This document shows, in pieces, positions 14,027 to 20,142 of a DNA stretch of 20,142 nucleotides (position 1 is its first letter; each line of letters begins with the position of its first letter). The notes under the pieces are model-generated. The model worked only from the letters and a program-made list of their open reading frames with translations, searched no databases and had not been told where the DNA came from. A program made the translations under genes and the position numbers. Where the stretch lies: NCBI GenBank assembly GCA_900554625.1, contig USHP01000005.1:1-20142 (forward strand). Direction: 5' to 3'. This DNA comes from an uncultured Eubacteriales bacterium. GTDB lineage: Bacteria > Bacillota > Clostridia > Oscillospirales > Oscillospiraceae.

Positions 14027-14193
14027 ATACTAATTCTCGATAAAAATGTTCATTTTTATCGAGAAGGCGCCGCCTGACGGCGTTGCCGAATATGTGATTT
14101 TCGGAACAGAAAATCACATATTCCCGTCTCATATGATTCTCTAATAAAATGTTTAATCAATCCGGATTAAACATTTTAAAAGAGAATCAGCAT
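14027..14193. mobile_element. MITE-like foldback element (copy 2, 167 bp)
   Basis: The outer ends ATACTAATTCT (14027-14037) and AGAATCAGCAT (14183-14193) match the terminal repeats of the element at 8630-8790 with two transitions on the right. The interior is three strong hairpins in a row: 14034-14065 (15 bp), 14088-14123 (GAATATGTGATTTT, 14 bp perfect) and 14135-14188 (about 24 bp, three mismatches). No coding capacity. It lies between the binding-protein and permease genes of one transporter. Confidence 0.6.
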
Positions 14194-14203
14194 CACATTC
14201 CAT

Positions 14204-14249
14204 TTTCAAAGTCCCGGAATACAGGGTATATTGCGGAATTTTGAAAACG
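14204..14249. repeat. Imperfect inverted repeat
   Basis: TTTTCAAAGTCCCG pairs with CGGAATTTTGAAAA (two mismatches) across about 18 nt. It adds a fifth hairpin to the 386-bp gap between the binding-protein and permease genes. No T-run, function unassigned. Confidence 0.35.
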
Positions 14250-14349
14250 GTTTGTAAGGGCAGGTGATTCGCCCAGAATTGGCAGGCAGATTCCCCGGGT
14301 GCCCTGCAGATACTCACCATATCAAATGCTGCTGAAAGGATCTGATACG

Positions 14350-15294
14350 ATGTCAAAAACCAGAACTCAGGCCAGAAACCTTCAACCGCCGAAGAAAACC
14401 ATCCTTACCCGCAAAAACGGCTCCAAACTGGTGGACTTCCTGTTCGTACTGCCCGCACTGGTGTTCCTGGCCATTTTCACCTACTACCCCGTGGCGAAGC
14501 TGGTGCAGATCAGCTTTACCGACTGGAACCTTCTGAAGCCAACATGGGAATATGTGGGCCTAAAGAACTGGAAATGGCTGTTCGCGGGATCCGGCGCCAA
14601 GTATCTGTGGAACTCCCTGAAGGTCACCTTCCTGTACTCCATGGGCGAAATCCTGGTCACCATCGTTGGCGGTATGATTTTTGCCCTGCTGTTTAACCGG
14701 GCTACCAGGGGCTTCACGCTGATGCGGGCCGTGGTGTTCGTTCCCAAATATGTGGCCATGTCCTCCTGTGCCGTGGTGTTCCTGTGGATCCTGAATACCG
14801 ACTACGGTGTTCTCAACTATCTGCTGGGACTGATGGGCATTGAACCCATTGACTGGCTGAACCAGGAAAGCACCGCGCTGCTGTCGGTTTTGATTACCAC
14901 CTGCTGGCGTGTCATAGGCTATGGCATGATGATCTATTTGGCTGCCATGAAGGGCATTTCGTCCCAGTATTACGAAGCCAGCGCCATTGATGGCGCCAAC
15001 AAAACCCAGCAGTTCTTCGGCATCACCCTGCCGCTGCTGGCTCCCACCACCGTCTTCCTGCTGGTCACCACGTTCCTGTCCTCCATGAAGGTCTTCCAGT
15101 CCGTCGACATTCTGACCAGCGGCGGCCCCGCCCGTTCCACGGAAGTGTTCGTCTATCTGATCTACCGCTACGCCATGGTGGACTTCCGTATGGACCGTGC
15201 CGCAACCTCCGCGGTCATGTTCTTCGTGATCCTGCTGGTCATCACGGTGGCTACCATGAAGGTTTCGGATAACAATGTGAACTATGATTCTTAA
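14350..15294 (+). CDS. ABC importer permease, MalF/UgpA type
   Basis: This 314-residue inner-membrane permease has about six membrane segments (first at about 30-46, FLFVLPALVFLAIFTYY). The ATPase-contact EAA loop is at 209-230 (EASAIDGANKTQQFFGITLPLL), matching the EAAxxDGAxxxxxFxxIxLP consensus. The frame is open from 14299, but AAAGGA 9-10 nt before the ATG at 14350 supports this start. It follows the binding-protein gene after a 386-bp gap filled by hairpins and a MITE, so it may also be served by a separate promoter (none clear). It ends 15 nt before the second permease. Confidence 0.92.
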   Translation: MSKTRTQARNLQPPKKTILTRKNGSKLVDFLFVLPALVFLAIFTYYPVAKLVQISFTDWNLLKPTWEYVGLKNWKWLFAGSGAKYLWNSLKVTFLYSMGEILVTIVGGMIFALLFNRATRGFTLMRAVVFVPKYVAMSSCAVVFLWILNTDYGVLNYLLGLMGIEPIDWLNQESTALLSVLITTCWRVIGYGMMIYLAAMKGISSQYYEASAIDGANKTQQFFGITLPLLAPTTVFLLVTTFLSSMKVFQSVDILTSGGPARSTEVFVYLIYRYAMVDFRMDRAATSAVMFFVILLVITVATMKVSDNNVNYDS

Positions 15295-15309
15295 AAAGGA
15301 GTGAACGCT

Positions 15310-16170
15310 ATGCCGAAAAATACACTGATCGATCATCATGAAAAGCACTCCGCAGGCTATCATGTTCAGACCATCGTTGTCGTCCTCATCACCATTGTGA
15401 TGTTCTTCCCTCTGTACTGGATGATCGCAACCTCTCTGAAATCTGCGGAGGAATCCCAGCTGATCATCCCCACCATGTATCCCCATGAGTTCCATCCGGA
15501 GAACTATGTGAACGTGATGACCCGGGCAAACTTCTCCAAGTACTATCTGAACACGATCATCATGACCGCCGGTATTATGCTGCTTCAGATTGGCCTGGGT
15601 ACCCTGGCCGCCTACGGTTTTGCCTTTGGCAAGTACCCCGGACGGAACATTACCTTCTACATCGTTCTGGGCGCAATGATGATCCCCATTCAGGTCACCT
15701 TCATCCCCATTTATATCATGTGTGCCGGCTGGGGGCTGGTAAACACCTTCCTGGGTTTGATTCTGCCGGATGCCATCTCAGCGTACTACATTTTCATGAT
15801 GCGCAACTCCTTCCTGTCCGTAGATCAGAGCTACATTGACGCCGGTTATATGGACGGCCTGGGACGCCTGGGCGTCATCTGGAATGTGCTGCTGCCCATG
15901 TGCAAGTCCACGCTGTTCACGGTTCTGCTGGTCACCTTCTCCAACGGCTGGAATGCCTATTTCTGGCCCAAGATCATTGCCAGCGATGAGCCCCGCCGTG
16001 TGCTGACCATCGGTCTGGCTTTTCTGAAGAACACCTTCGCCGGTCAGGCTGTTGCCAACCAGCACGAGATCATGGCCGGTGCTGTTCTGGCCGTGCTTCC
16101 TCTGGTGATCCTGTTTATGTGCTTCCAGAAGTACATGATGACCGGTTACTCCAAGGCTGCCATGAAGTAA
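15310..16170 (+). CDS. ABC importer permease, MalG/UgpE type
   Basis: This 286-residue permease partner has an N-terminal membrane segment (about 21-41), about six in all, and the EAA loop at 176-197 (IDAGYMDGLGRLGVIWNVLLPM), with D for E and G for A at the first positions, as often in MalG-type proteins. The start is the ATG at 15310, preceded by AAAGGAG at 8 nt; an in-frame GTG at 15301 is too close to that site. It pairs with the upstream permease to form the translocation channel. No ABC ATPase gene follows, so the importer must borrow a shared ATPase (MsmX/UgpC type) encoded elsewhere. Confidence 0.92.
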   Translation: MPKNTLIDHHEKHSAGYHVQTIVVVLITIVMFFPLYWMIATSLKSAEESQLIIPTMYPHEFHPENYVNVMTRANFSKYYLNTIIMTAGIMLLQIGLGTLAAYGFAFGKYPGRNITFYIVLGAMMIPIQVTFIPIYIMCAGWGLVNTFLGLILPDAISAYYIFMMRNSFLSVDQSYIDAGYMDGLGRLGVIWNVLLPMCKSTLFTVLLVTFSNGWNAYFWPKIIASDEPRRVLTIGLAFLKNTFAGQAVANQHEIMAGAVLAVLPLVILFMCFQKYMMTGYSKAAMK

Positions 16171-16183
16171 AACAGAAAACGCG

Positions 16184-16214
16184 ACAGCCTTGGTTGGATC
16201 CCAACCAAGGCTGT
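16184..16214 (+). terminator. Perfect 14-bp hairpin after the second permease gene
   Basis: ACAGCCTTGGTTGG (16184-16197) and CCAACCAAGGCTGT (16201-16214) pair fully around ATC. There is no U-tract (TATCAGATT follows), so leaky termination or mRNA stabilisation is more likely than a full stop. A second weaker stem (CTCCCCAAAA with TTTTGGGAG, about 16230-16263) follows before the PHP gene. Confidence 0.5.
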
Positions 16215-16290
16215 TATCAGATTGCAGGCGACCTCCCCAAAAGCCGTTTAAGGGATTTTGGGAGACGTCCTGTAGAAAGGAATTGTCACC

Positions 16291-17304
16291 ATGGATTTTG
16301 TCTCCAAAGAGGACCGGCAGTGGAAAGCCAATCTGCACTGCCACTCCAACCTGTCGGATGGGCGTATGCCCCCAGAAGCGCTTGTGCAGGCATACAAAGA
16401 GCGGGGTTACCATATCCTGGCCATCACGGATCACGAGGCCCCCTACGACCACAGCCGATTTACAGAAAAGAGCTTTCTTATGCTCACCGGCTACGAAGCC
16501 TATATCCGCCCCTCTTCCCGGTGCATTCTGGATCACTTCGGCCCGGAAATCCACCTGAACCTGTTTGCCAGGGAGCCTGGAAACCTTACCTTCATCGGCT
16601 ACGATCCCAATTTCAGCAAATACCTTCCAAAGGCTTACGCGGACAGTCTGCCCAAATCCCGGGATTTAGGCCCCAGAAGGTATGATCCGGCGTATATCCA
16701 GAAGTTCATCGATACCGCTTCGGAAAACGGCTATCTGGTCAGCTACAACCATCCATGCTGGTCCATGGAGCGCGCGGAGGACATTCTGAATCTGAACGGC
16801 TGCTTCAGCCTGGAGGTATTTAACACCGGCTCCATGAAAATCAACGGCTATGAGGAGAATATGGCCCTGTATGATTCCCTGCTGCGGCGCGGGAAATTCT
16901 GGTATCTGCACGGCGCGGATGATAACCACAATGCAGCGCCTCTGGATGACTTCCTCAGCGATTCCTTTGGCTCCTGGACCATGGTCATTGCGCCGGAGCT
17001 GAGCTACCGCGCCGTTGTGGAATCTTTGGAAAAAGGCCGGTTCTACGCCACCACCGGCCCGGAGATCTACAGCCTGAGAATTAGCGGAGAGGAAGCCAGC
17101 ATAGAATGCTCCGGCGCCGTGCGTGTCACCATGCATATGTCTCCCAAATATACCCGAATCGCCTATCATCCCGACGGAAGCGACCTGCATGAGGCCAGCT
17201 TTCGGATCCCGGAGGATGCACCCTATGTGTACTTCACTGTCCAGGACAGACAGGGCCGTAAGGCGCATACCCACGCCTTCCCCCGGGAAGCGTTTTCCAA
17301 ATAA
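16291..17304 (+). CDS. PHP-domain phosphoesterase with C-terminal extension
   Basis: This 337-residue protein has metal-site motifs H16-x-H18 (NLHCHSNLSDG, with D23), D47-H48 (AITDHEA), E69 (GYEAY), H154 (YNHPCWS), E175 (LEVFN) and the D210-D211-N212-H213 stretch (HGADDNH). The PHP fold covers about 10-235; the remaining 100 residues (about 240-337, MVIAPELSYRAVVESLEKGRFYATTGP then a beta-rich end) form the small C-terminal domain common in the YciV/TrpH-like and CehA-like branches, which cleave phosphodiesters or phosphonate-type esters. There is no signal peptide. AAAGGA precedes the ATG. It is one transcript with the lipoprotein 21 nt downstream. In this locus it may remove the head group or phosphate from the imported ester. 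It is only distantly like the PHP protein at 5365. Confidence 0.85.
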   Translation: MDFVSKEDRQWKANLHCHSNLSDGRMPPEALVQAYKERGYHILAITDHEAPYDHSRFTEKSFLMLTGYEAYIRPSSRCILDHFGPEIHLNLFAREPGNLTFIGYDPNFSKYLPKAYADSLPKSRDLGPRRYDPAYIQKFIDTASENGYLVSYNHPCWSMERAEDILNLNGCFSLEVFNTGSMKINGYEENMALYDSLLRRGKFWYLHGADDNHNAAPLDDFLSDSFGSWTMVIAPELSYRAVVESLEKGRFYATTGPEIYSLRISGEEASIECSGAVRVTMHMSPKYTRIAYHPDGSDLHEASFRIPEDAPYVYFTVQDRQGRKAHTHAFPREAFSK

Positions 17305-17325
17305 CCAGAAAAGGAGGCCTGGAAC

Positions 17326-18435
17326 TTGAAAAGGATCGCATCTGCGCTGCTGATCTGTCTGCTGCTTGCAGGCTGCAGCAAACCGAAAGTCATGGAAACC
17401 CAGCCGGAAACCATTCTGCCCCAGGTTCAAACCGGTGACACCACCGCCCTGCGGCTGACCCAGGAATCCAATGTCCGCAAGGCCACCTATGAAGGAAAGG
17501 ATGTTTATTCCGATTTTCTGGCCGCGGCGGAGCCTCTGTTTCTGATCCCCGGCCTGAAGCAGGTACTGACTCCCCAGGGAATCGCCGTATGCCCCACTAC
17601 CGGAAGAACCTATATTTCCGCCTACAGTGTAGATGGAGTCCCCTCCGCTGTGATGGTCATGGAAGCACAGACCAACGAGCTTGTGGCGGAGTACTACCTG
17701 TACAATTCCGATGGGACGCCCTTTACCAGCCATGTGGGCGGTGTCTCCGTAACCGAAACCCATATGTACCTGTCCGCGAAGCAGGAAAATGACGGTTCCT
17801 ACCGCATTGCGGCCATTGCCCTGGCTGATCTGCCGGCAGAGGGCGCTCACAACATCACTCTGGAGGAAACCATTCCCATGGCCATGTCCCCCTCCATGAT
17901 GAACTACTCCGGCGGCTATCTGTGGGTGGGCAACTTCTACCACCCCAAGGCAGACTACAGGCTGTCCCCTAATATGGATTTCACCACCCCAGCTGCAGAC
18001 GGCAGCGAGTACGGCTGCTACATTCTGGGCTTCGACATGAGCCAGAGCCATGCTCGGCTGCTTGGCGACGGTGAATATCCTATGCCGGATGTGATCCTGG
18101 CAGCCCCAGACCGCATTCAGGGCATCACGCTTACCGCTGACAACCGCCTGGTGCTGAGCCAGTCCTACGGCAGAGCCAACGACTCTTCCCTGCTGATTTA
18201 CGACCTGGAACTGAGGCAGGAACCCGATCTGACCCTGCCCCTCAACGGTCAGCACATTCCCGCTTTCCTGCTGGACGGAAACCGGCAGACCCATCAGATC
18301 AATGCCATCCCCATGTCCGAGGGCCTGGCAAATGCCCCGGACGGCCGGGTGCTGGTTCTCTTTGAATCCGGCGCCATCCGCTATGAAGACGGAAAGCACC
18401 GAACCAGCTACGTTTGGGCCCTGACGGTGACGTGA
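17326..18435 (+). CDS. Secreted lipoprotein, probable beta-propeller, function unknown
   Basis: This 369-residue protein starts with TTG, chosen because AAGGAGG lies 8 nt upstream and the signal peptide begins there. The lipobox is LAGC with C17, so it is anchored outside the membrane. The mature chain has repeated beta-rich units, for example QGIAVCPTTGRTYISAYSVD, HVGGVSVTETHMYLSAK, SGGYLWVGNFYHP and IQGITLTADNRLVLSQSYG, in the style of beta-propeller proteins such as SMP-30 or streptogramin-lyase-like folds. I recognise no catalytic motif. It ends the plus-strand operon of a binding protein, two permeases and a PHP enzyme, so an extracellular hydrolase or a sensor for the same substrate is possible; this is inference. 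Confidence 0.7.
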   Translation: MKRIASALLICLLLAGCSKPKVMETQPETILPQVQTGDTTALRLTQESNVRKATYEGKDVYSDFLAAAEPLFLIPGLKQVLTPQGIAVCPTTGRTYISAYSVDGVPSAVMVMEAQTNELVAEYYLYNSDGTPFTSHVGGVSVTETHMYLSAKQENDGSYRIAAIALADLPAEGAHNITLEETIPMAMSPSMMNYSGGYLWVGNFYHPKADYRLSPNMDFTTPAADGSEYGCYILGFDMSQSHARLLGDGEYPMPDVILAAPDRIQGITLTADNRLVLSQSYGRANDSSLLIYDLELRQEPDLTLPLNGQHIPAFLLDGNRQTHQINAIPMSEGLANAPDGRVLVLFESGAIRYEDGKHRTSYVWALTVT

Positions 18436-18472
18436 AGAAAACCGGATCGCCTGTGTCAGGGCAGATAAACAG

Positions 18473-18641
18473 TTAAGGTAATACCGCATAATGGAGCAAG
18501 TGCTTTCGGCGAGAGATTTGGCTTCAAGCGAAAGTGTGGAAAATGCGGGAATACTGGATGTATTTCCCATTTTTCACACTGCACGATTGGAGCAAAAGAT
18601 CCGGCGAAAGTCGCAGCTTCCATTGGGCGGTGTTGCCTTAA
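18473..18641. mobile_element. MITE-like foldback element (copy 3, different ends, 169 bp)
   Basis: The terminal repeats at 18473-18495 and 18619-18641 share TTAAGG-AA-ACCGC--AATGGA, about 19 of 23 positions. The interior folds back (GTGTGGAAAATG with CATTTTTCACAC, GGGAATAC with GTATTTCCC) around an exactly central ATACTGGATGTAT (18551-18563). That core matches the core of the element at 8630-8790 in 12 of 13 bases although the ends differ. It separates the lipoprotein gene from the Ldh_2 gene. Confidence 0.65.
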
Positions 18642-18660
18642 GGTAAGGACTATTTTGTGC

Positions 18661-18688
18661 TTATCAGTTTTACTCAGCTGCCTGATAA
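18661..18688. promoter_or_regulatory. Inverted repeat upstream of the Ldh_2 gene (possible operator)
   Basis: TTATCAG (18661-18667) and CTGATAA (18682-18688) form a 7-bp dyad with a 14-nt spacer about 70 nt before the start codon. It could bind a dimeric regulator. No convincing promoter hexamers could be placed around it. Confidence 0.3.
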
Positions 18689-18757
18689 ACTGGAATTTGG
18701 CGGCTTGCTGACCGAGGCCGATATGCACAAATATTATTTTTGGGGAGGTTTACTGCA

Positions 18758-19876
18758 ATGAAAGTCAAAGAAACAAGACCCTTTGTTGACTGGGAACTGA
18801 TCAATTCCTTTATGATTGACGTGTTCAAGGCGTATGGTGTTCCCGAGGAGGACGCAGCCATCTGTGCCGATGTGCTGCTGGAGTCTGACCGCCGCGGCAT
18901 TGAGTCCCACGGCTGCAACCGGTTCAAGCCCATCTACTTAGACCGCATCAAGAACGGCACCCTGCTCCCTGTTACCAAGATTGACATTCTGAGGGAAACC
19001 CCCACCACCGTGGTCATGGATGCCAACAACGGCATGGGCATGGTTGCTTCCTACAAGATGATGGAAATGCTGATTGAGAAGGCTAAGGTTTACGGCATGG
19101 CCGGCGGTGCCATCATGAACTCCACCCACTACGGTATCGCGGGCTACTGGACCACCATGGCGGAAAAGGCCGGCATGATCGGCATCTCCGGCACCAACGC
19201 CCGCCCCTCCGTTGCTCCCACCTTCGGCGTGGAACCTATGATGGGCACCAACCCCCTGACCTTTACCATGCCTACCGACGAAGAGTTCCCCTTCAACTTT
19301 GACTGCGCCACCTCCACCATCCAGAACGGCAAGATCGAGTTCTATGCCCGCAGCGGAAAGTCCACTCCTGCCGGCCTGACCGTCACCCGGGACGGCTGCA
19401 CCATGACCGAGTCCGCTGAGATTTTGAAGCAGATGCGCGCCGGCAACTGTGCGCTGGCGCCTCTGGGCGGCCTGGGCGAAGAGACCGGCGGCTTCAAGGG
19501 CTACGGCTTCACTACCATCGTGGAAATCCTGTCGGCTGCTCTGTGCGGCGGTCCCTTCATGAAGGCTCTGAACGGCAAGGATGAGAACGGCAACAACTGC
19601 ATGTACCATCTGGGTCACTTCTTCTTTGTCATCAACCCCGAGTTCTTCATGGGTCTGGACACCTTCAAAAAAACCGCGGGCGGCATCTGTCGCGGCCTGC
19701 GGGAATCCGCCAAGGCTCCCGGTGCGGAGCGGATCTACACCGCCGGTGAGAAGGAGTACCTGTCCTGGCAGTTCCGAAAAGATAAGGGCGTACCGGTGGG
19801 TGAAGCGATCCAGAAGGAGTTCATCCAGCTTCGCGATGAGTGCGGCCTGGATTACAAATTTCCCTTTGAGGGTTAA
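18758..19876 (+). CDS. Ldh_2-family NAD(P)-dependent oxidoreductase (malate/L-lactate dehydrogenase type)
   Basis: This 372-residue protein belongs to the Ldh_2 group (COG2055; relatives are L-sulfolactate, ureidoglycolate, malate and 2,3-diketo-L-gulonate reductases), unrelated in fold to classic lactate dehydrogenase. Motifs: ESDRRGIESHGCNRF (catalytic H51 in SHG), NSTHYGIAGYW (H124), GTNPLTFTMPT and GYGFTTIVEILSAAL, all in the family order. GGGGAGG lies about 9 nt before the ATG at 18758; an in-frame TTG at 18740 overlaps that site and is rejected. Substrate cannot be decided; a 2-hydroxyacid/2-oxoacid pair is expected. Its codon use is biased like that of the binding-protein gene, suggesting good expression. 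It seems to be its own unit behind a MITE and a hairpin-forming spacer. Confidence 0.88.
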   Translation: MKVKETRPFVDWELINSFMIDVFKAYGVPEEDAAICADVLLESDRRGIESHGCNRFKPIYLDRIKNGTLLPVTKIDILRETPTTVVMDANNGMGMVASYKMMEMLIEKAKVYGMAGGAIMNSTHYGIAGYWTTMAEKAGMIGISGTNARPSVAPTFGVEPMMGTNPLTFTMPTDEEFPFNFDCATSTIQNGKIEFYARSGKSTPAGLTVTRDGCTMTESAEILKQMRAGNCALAPLGGLGEETGGFKGYGFTTIVEILSAALCGGPFMKALNGKDENGNNCMYHLGHFFFVINPEFFMGLDTFKKTAGGICRGLRESAKAPGAERIYTAGEKEYLSWQFRKDKGVPVGEAIQKEFIQLRDECGLDYKFPFEG

Positions 19877-20142
19877 TGGGTTGGTTGGAAAGGCTGTATC
19901 AGATTTTCTGTGTGAATATCTGCAACAGCTTTCGTTTTGCAATGAATGCCCACAAGCCATTTTTCCTTTGTGGGTACTCATTTCAAAACGCATCTGGGAT
20001 TCCAAAGGGATGACAGTTCCTTTGGCTCAGGGTCATCCAATAGGGGCGAGAGCGCCCTGTTGGCAGAGGATTCCAAAGGGGACAGCGGTCTCGCCTGCCG
20101 GCTCGGTCGGTGCTTCAAAGTGTCTGCGACACTTTGAGGTCG
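19877..20142. other. Non-coding right end with several inverted and direct repeats
   Basis: After the Ldh_2 stop no gene is supported. Structures: a 7-bp stem CCCACAA/TTGTGGG (19949-19974), which may be a weak terminator; CCAAAGG/CCTTTGG (20002-20025); a GGGCG/CGCCC hairpin (about 20044-20057); a 13-bp direct repeat GGATTCCAAAGGG (19997-20009 and 20068-20080); and a perfect 10-bp stem TCAAAGTGTC/GACACTTTGA (20115-20137). The block may be another repeat element cut by the window edge. Confidence 0.45.

Noticed and set aside
16666..18570. A 634-codon minus-strand frame opposite the second PHP gene and the lipoprotein gene
   Set aside because: Length alone is striking, but the plus strand has clear motifs, Shine-Dalgarno sites and a lipobox; the reverse frame is rich in Gly/His/Gln with no recognisable domain.
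18938..20005. A 355-codon minus-strand frame opposite the Ldh_2 gene
   Set aside because: The plus strand encodes a complete Ldh_2 protein; the reverse product is Gly/His/Ala-rich low-complexity shadow sequence.

Overview
The window reads as chromosomal DNA of a gut-type Clostridia, most likely Oscillospiraceae/Ruminococcaceae. The reasons are strong Gram-positive Shine-Dalgarno sites (GAGGAGG, AAAGGAG), a GC content near 50-55%, and ParB, TnpV and DUF6809-like genes typical of integrative elements in that group. This is an inference from family and style; no rRNA or other taxonomic marker is present.

Left part (1-8.8 kb) is an accessory region. It opens with a small HD-domain hydrolase (237-737, +) convergent with a ParB-type DNA-binding protein (752-1486, -). 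The roughly 450 bp upstream of parB hold five separate inverted repeats and no convincing gene. A tight six-gene operon follows (1958-7865, +): ECF-transporter S component, a fused two-domain ECF ATPase, EcfT, a PHP-family phosphoesterase, an inositol-monophosphatase-family phosphatase, and an RpiR/MurR-type sugar-phosphate regulator. Gaps are 2-17 nt or overlaps. Its substrate is unknown; import followed by dephosphorylation of a small phosphorylated compound is the natural reading. Behind it sit an N-terminally truncated tnpV and a DUF6809-like gene whose 3' end is cut by a 161-bp MITE-like element. The operon is thus bracketed by mobile-element genes.

Right part (9.2-18.5 kb) is a divergent locus that looks like glycerophosphodiester or glycerol-phosphate use. 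On the minus strand, from a near-consensus promoter at 12266-12294: cytoplasmic glycerophosphodiester phosphodiesterase, a YesL/DUF624 membrane protein, an unrecognised single-pass membrane protein, and a NagD-type (HAD-IIA) phosphatase. On the plus strand: a solute-binding lipoprotein, two MalF/MalG-type permeases, a second PHP phosphoesterase and a secreted lipoprotein. No ABC ATPase for this importer is in the window. Upstream of the binding-protein gene, three to four TTTACA-like hexamers repeat every 10-11 bp directly against a -35 box. This resembles a Firmicute PhoP (Pho) box and fits phosphate-starvation control.

The last gene (18758-19876, +) is a malate/L-lactate dehydrogenase-family (Ldh_2) NAD(P)-dependent oxidoreductase. 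Three MITE-like foldback elements (8630-8790, 14027-14193, 18473-18641), all 161-169 bp, punctuate the window; one separates the binding-protein gene from its permease genes. The first and third share a 13-bp core at their exact centre. The final 265 bp are non-coding, with inverted and direct repeats. No tRNA, rRNA or CRISPR array was seen.
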